Shown here: positions 5,059 to 6,335 of the stretch, one piece after another
How the letters are laid out: every line of letters starts with the position of its first letter
How positions within the stretch are numbered: position 1 is the first letter of the stretch
NCBI GenBank assembly: GCA_900755095.1
Contig: CAAEFE010000078.1
Span: forward strand, 1-6,335
Direction: 5' to 3'
Length of the DNA: 6,335 nucleotides
Origin: an uncultured Bacteroides sp.
GTDB taxonomy: Bacteria > Bacteroidota > Bacteroidia > Bacteroidales > Bacteroidaceae
Made by a program: the position numbers and the translations under genes
Notes under the pieces: model-generated
Seen by the model: the letters and a program-made list of their open reading frames with translations, nothing else
The model's database searches: none
What the model was told of the DNA's origin: nothing

Positions 5059-6159
5059 ATGAGCATGAATAAAAAGAAATTGTGGATAGCAGCGTTTTCT
5101 TTGCTATTTGGCAGTATAGCTGTCTCTGCACAAGAACAGAGAATTAAAGAAGAAGGTAAGACGGAATTCAAATCCCATTGGTTTATGCAGGTACAAGCTG
5201 GTGCTGCGCATACCGTTGGTGAGGCCAAATTCACTGATCTTATATCTCCTGCAGTTGCATTGAATGTCGGTTATCAGTTTGCTCCCGCATGGAGTGCTCG
5301 TGTAGGCGTTAGCGGATGGCAGGCTAAAGGTAGTTGGGTTGCTCCACGGCAGGATTATAAATATAAATATCTTCAAGGTAATGTGGATATAGTATCTGAT
5401 TTGAGTACGCTGTTTTGTGGTTTCAATCCCAAGCGTGTATTCAATGGCTATATATTTGCCGGAGCGGGTCTTAACCGTGGCTTCGACAATGACGAAGCTG
5501 TTGCAATTAACGCAGCCGGTTACCCGATGGGCTATCTTTGGACAGAAGGAAAGTTTCTTGTTGCCGGGCGCTTAGGTCTGGGATGCAACTTGCGCTTGAA
5601 TGACCGTTTGGCTATCAATATAGAAGGTAATGCCAATGTTCTTTCCGACAAGTTTAATTCGAAGAAAGCGGGAAATGCCGACTGGCAGTTCAATGCTTTG
5701 GTGGGTTTGACTATTAAATTTGGCAAAGGTTATAAAGAAATCCCGCCTGTGTATTACGAACCGGAACCGGTCGTGGTGGAACAACCGAAACCTGCTCCTG
5801 TGGTAGAGCAGCCACAACCTAGAAAAGAGGTAGTAGTACAGCCAATGAAACAGGATATCTTTTTTGCCTTGAACTCGGCTAAGATACAAGACGACCAAAA
5901 GCCTAAAATCAATATGTTGGTAGAATATTTGCAGAAGAATCCGTCTGCCAAGGTAAAAGTGACTGGCTATGCGGATGCTAATACAGGAAATTCTAAGATC
6001 AATAAAACACTGTCCGAAAAACGTGCAGCTAATGTTGCAGAAGTTCTGAAAACAAAAGGAATAACTCCTGATAGAATCATTGCCGATTCCAAAGGTGATA
6101 CTGTTCAGCCCTACAAAACACCGGAAGAAAACCGGGTGAGTATCTGTATTGCTGAATAA
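5059..6159 (+). CDS. OmpA-family outer membrane protein with peptidoglycan-binding domain
   Basis: The product has 366 residues. A signal peptide (MSMNKKKLW, hydrophobic 10-20, VSA) is probably cut between Ala24 and Gln25. Residues about 36-222 show alternating beta-strand patterns with aromatic ends (WFMQVQAGAAH, ALNVGYQF, ARVGVSGWQ, YIFAGAGLN, GRLGLGCNL, LAINIEGNANV, FNALVGLTIKFG), fitting a small 8-strand barrel. A Pro/Val/Glu-rich linker spans about 229-262. The OmpA_C domain follows to the end (264-366), with Asp306 in GYAD and Arg322 in LSEKRA at the positions that hold diaminopimelate in OmpA, and a family-typical ENRVSI near the C-terminus. The protein should tie the outer membrane to peptidoglycan. 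ATG 5059 follows an A/G-rich AAAGAAAAGAG tract; ATG 5065 is an alternative that also leaves a normal signal. It is the second gene of the probable switch-controlled operon and may anchor or stabilise the surface layer made by the lipoprotein. Confidence 0.93.
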   Translation: MSMNKKKLWIAAFSLLFGSIAVSAQEQRIKEEGKTEFKSHWFMQVQAGAAHTVGEAKFTDLISPAVALNVGYQFAPAWSARVGVSGWQAKGSWVAPRQDYKYKYLQGNVDIVSDLSTLFCGFNPKRVFNGYIFAGAGLNRGFDNDEAVAINAAGYPMGYLWTEGKFLVAGRLGLGCNLRLNDRLAINIEGNANVLSDKFNSKKAGNADWQFNALVGLTIKFGKGYKEIPPVYYEPEPVVVEQPKPAPVVEQPQPRKEVVVQPMKQDIFFALNSAKIQDDQKPKINMLVEYLQKNPSAKVKVTGYADANTGNSKINKTLSEKRAANVAEVLKTKGITPDRIIADSKGDTVQPYKTPEENRVSICIAE

Positions 6160-6241
6160 ATCATGTTGCTCAACCGATACGTAAGTAACGGATGCGACTA
6201 CTTTGCGGGTATCTGTCTCTGTGAAGCGATTGATAGTCGTT

Positions 6242-6267
6242 TTTCCCCACTAAGGATTTCCCCACTA
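6242..6267. repeat. Short 11-bp direct repeat
   Basis: TTTCCCCACTA occurs at 6242-6252 and again at 6257-6267, separated by four bases. The first copy overlaps the 5' arm of the terminator stem and the second fills its loop. It may be a relic of local slippage; no function is apparent. Confidence 0.6.
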
Positions 6268-6285
6268 TAGTCCTTAGTTTATTTT
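6249..6285 (+). terminator. Intrinsic terminator after the OmpA-family gene
   Basis: ACTAAGGA (6249-6256) pairs with TCCTTAGT (6271-6278), an 8-bp stem with a 14-base loop, followed by TTATTTTA. It lies 90 bases beyond the stop codon and is the likely end of the lipoprotein-OmpA transcript. Part of the 5' arm and the loop come from the 11-bp direct repeat. Confidence 0.65.
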
Positions 6286-6311
6286 AGTGAAGAGAGGAAA
6301 GGTCTGCACTT

Positions 6312-6332
6312 GCGAAAGACCGGACTTTTCGC
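6312..6332. other. Hairpin at the right window edge
   Basis: GCGAAAG (6312-6318) can pair with CTTTTCGC (6325-6332), leaving one T bulged, around the loop ACCGGA. A competing pairing is GGTCT (6301-6305) with AGACC (6317-6321). What follows lies outside the window, so it cannot be called a terminator, and no coding region can be supported between 6160 and the edge. Confidence 0.3.
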
Positions 6333-6335
6333 TAA

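Noticed and set aside
6196..6213. Degenerate third recombination site
   Set aside because: It matches the 17-bp core at only 12 positions, about what chance gives in a window this size, and its GTTAC half-site is not intact.
6274..6333. Possible C-terminal end of a minus-strand gene entering from the right
   Set aside because: Two minus-strand frames are open to the edge for about 20 codons, neither is recognisable, and the stop of one lies inside the terminator stem. Too short to support.

Overview
The window looks like chromosomal DNA of a Bacteroides-type gut bacterium. The first gene encodes a Bacteroides-like ribosomal protein L19. Promoter candidates fit the Bacteroides -33 TTTG / -7 TAnnTTTG pattern and not the E. 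coli one, and start codons generally lack a clear Shine-Dalgarno sequence. The lipoprotein signal ends in Cys followed by an acidic run, as in surface-exported Bacteroidetes lipoproteins. Assignment to genus or species is inference from these features; no search was run.

Layout from left to right. (1) Positions 1-195, minus strand: the first 65 codons of rplS (L19), with its promoter at 280-311. (2) Positions 196-496: a divergent intergenic region holding the rplS leader and a structured leader (417-472) ahead of the next gene. (3) Positions 497-1444, plus strand: a 315-residue tyrosine recombinase of the DNA-invertase type. (4) Positions 1446-1754: a DNA switch, made of two 24-bp inverted repeats (23 of 24 bases match) around 261 bp. 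The segment carries a good Bacteroides promoter that in this copy points left, toward the recombinase, and a terminator-like hairpin that points right. (5) Positions 1813-4974, plus strand: a 1053-residue lipoprotein with a coiled coil, a run of 12 collagen-like Gly-X-Y triplets and a large C-terminal part of unknown fold. (6) Positions 4996-5029: a hairpin that may act as an attenuator. (7) Positions 5059-6159, plus strand: an OmpA-family protein with an 8-strand-type barrel, a Pro-rich linker and a peptidoglycan-binding OmpA_C domain. (8) Positions 6160-6335: a terminator and no gene that can be supported.

Reading of the system: the recombinase very probably inverts the 1470-1730 segment by recombining at the two arms. 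Inversion would swing the promoter round so that it transcribes the lipoprotein gene and, past the leaky hairpin, the OmpA gene. The copy given here is therefore probably the OFF state. The large surface lipoprotein paired with an OmpA-like protein, next to its own invertase, resembles the phase-variable S-layer loci described in Bacteroides thetaiotaomicron (BT1927) and Parabacteroides distasonis. The S-layer identity is inference. The most distinctive points are the collagen-like stalk, the promoter that would make antisense RNA to its own invertase when OFF, the terminator-like hairpin that changes direction with the switch, and the repeat arm that would become a hairpin near the 5' end of the ON mRNA.
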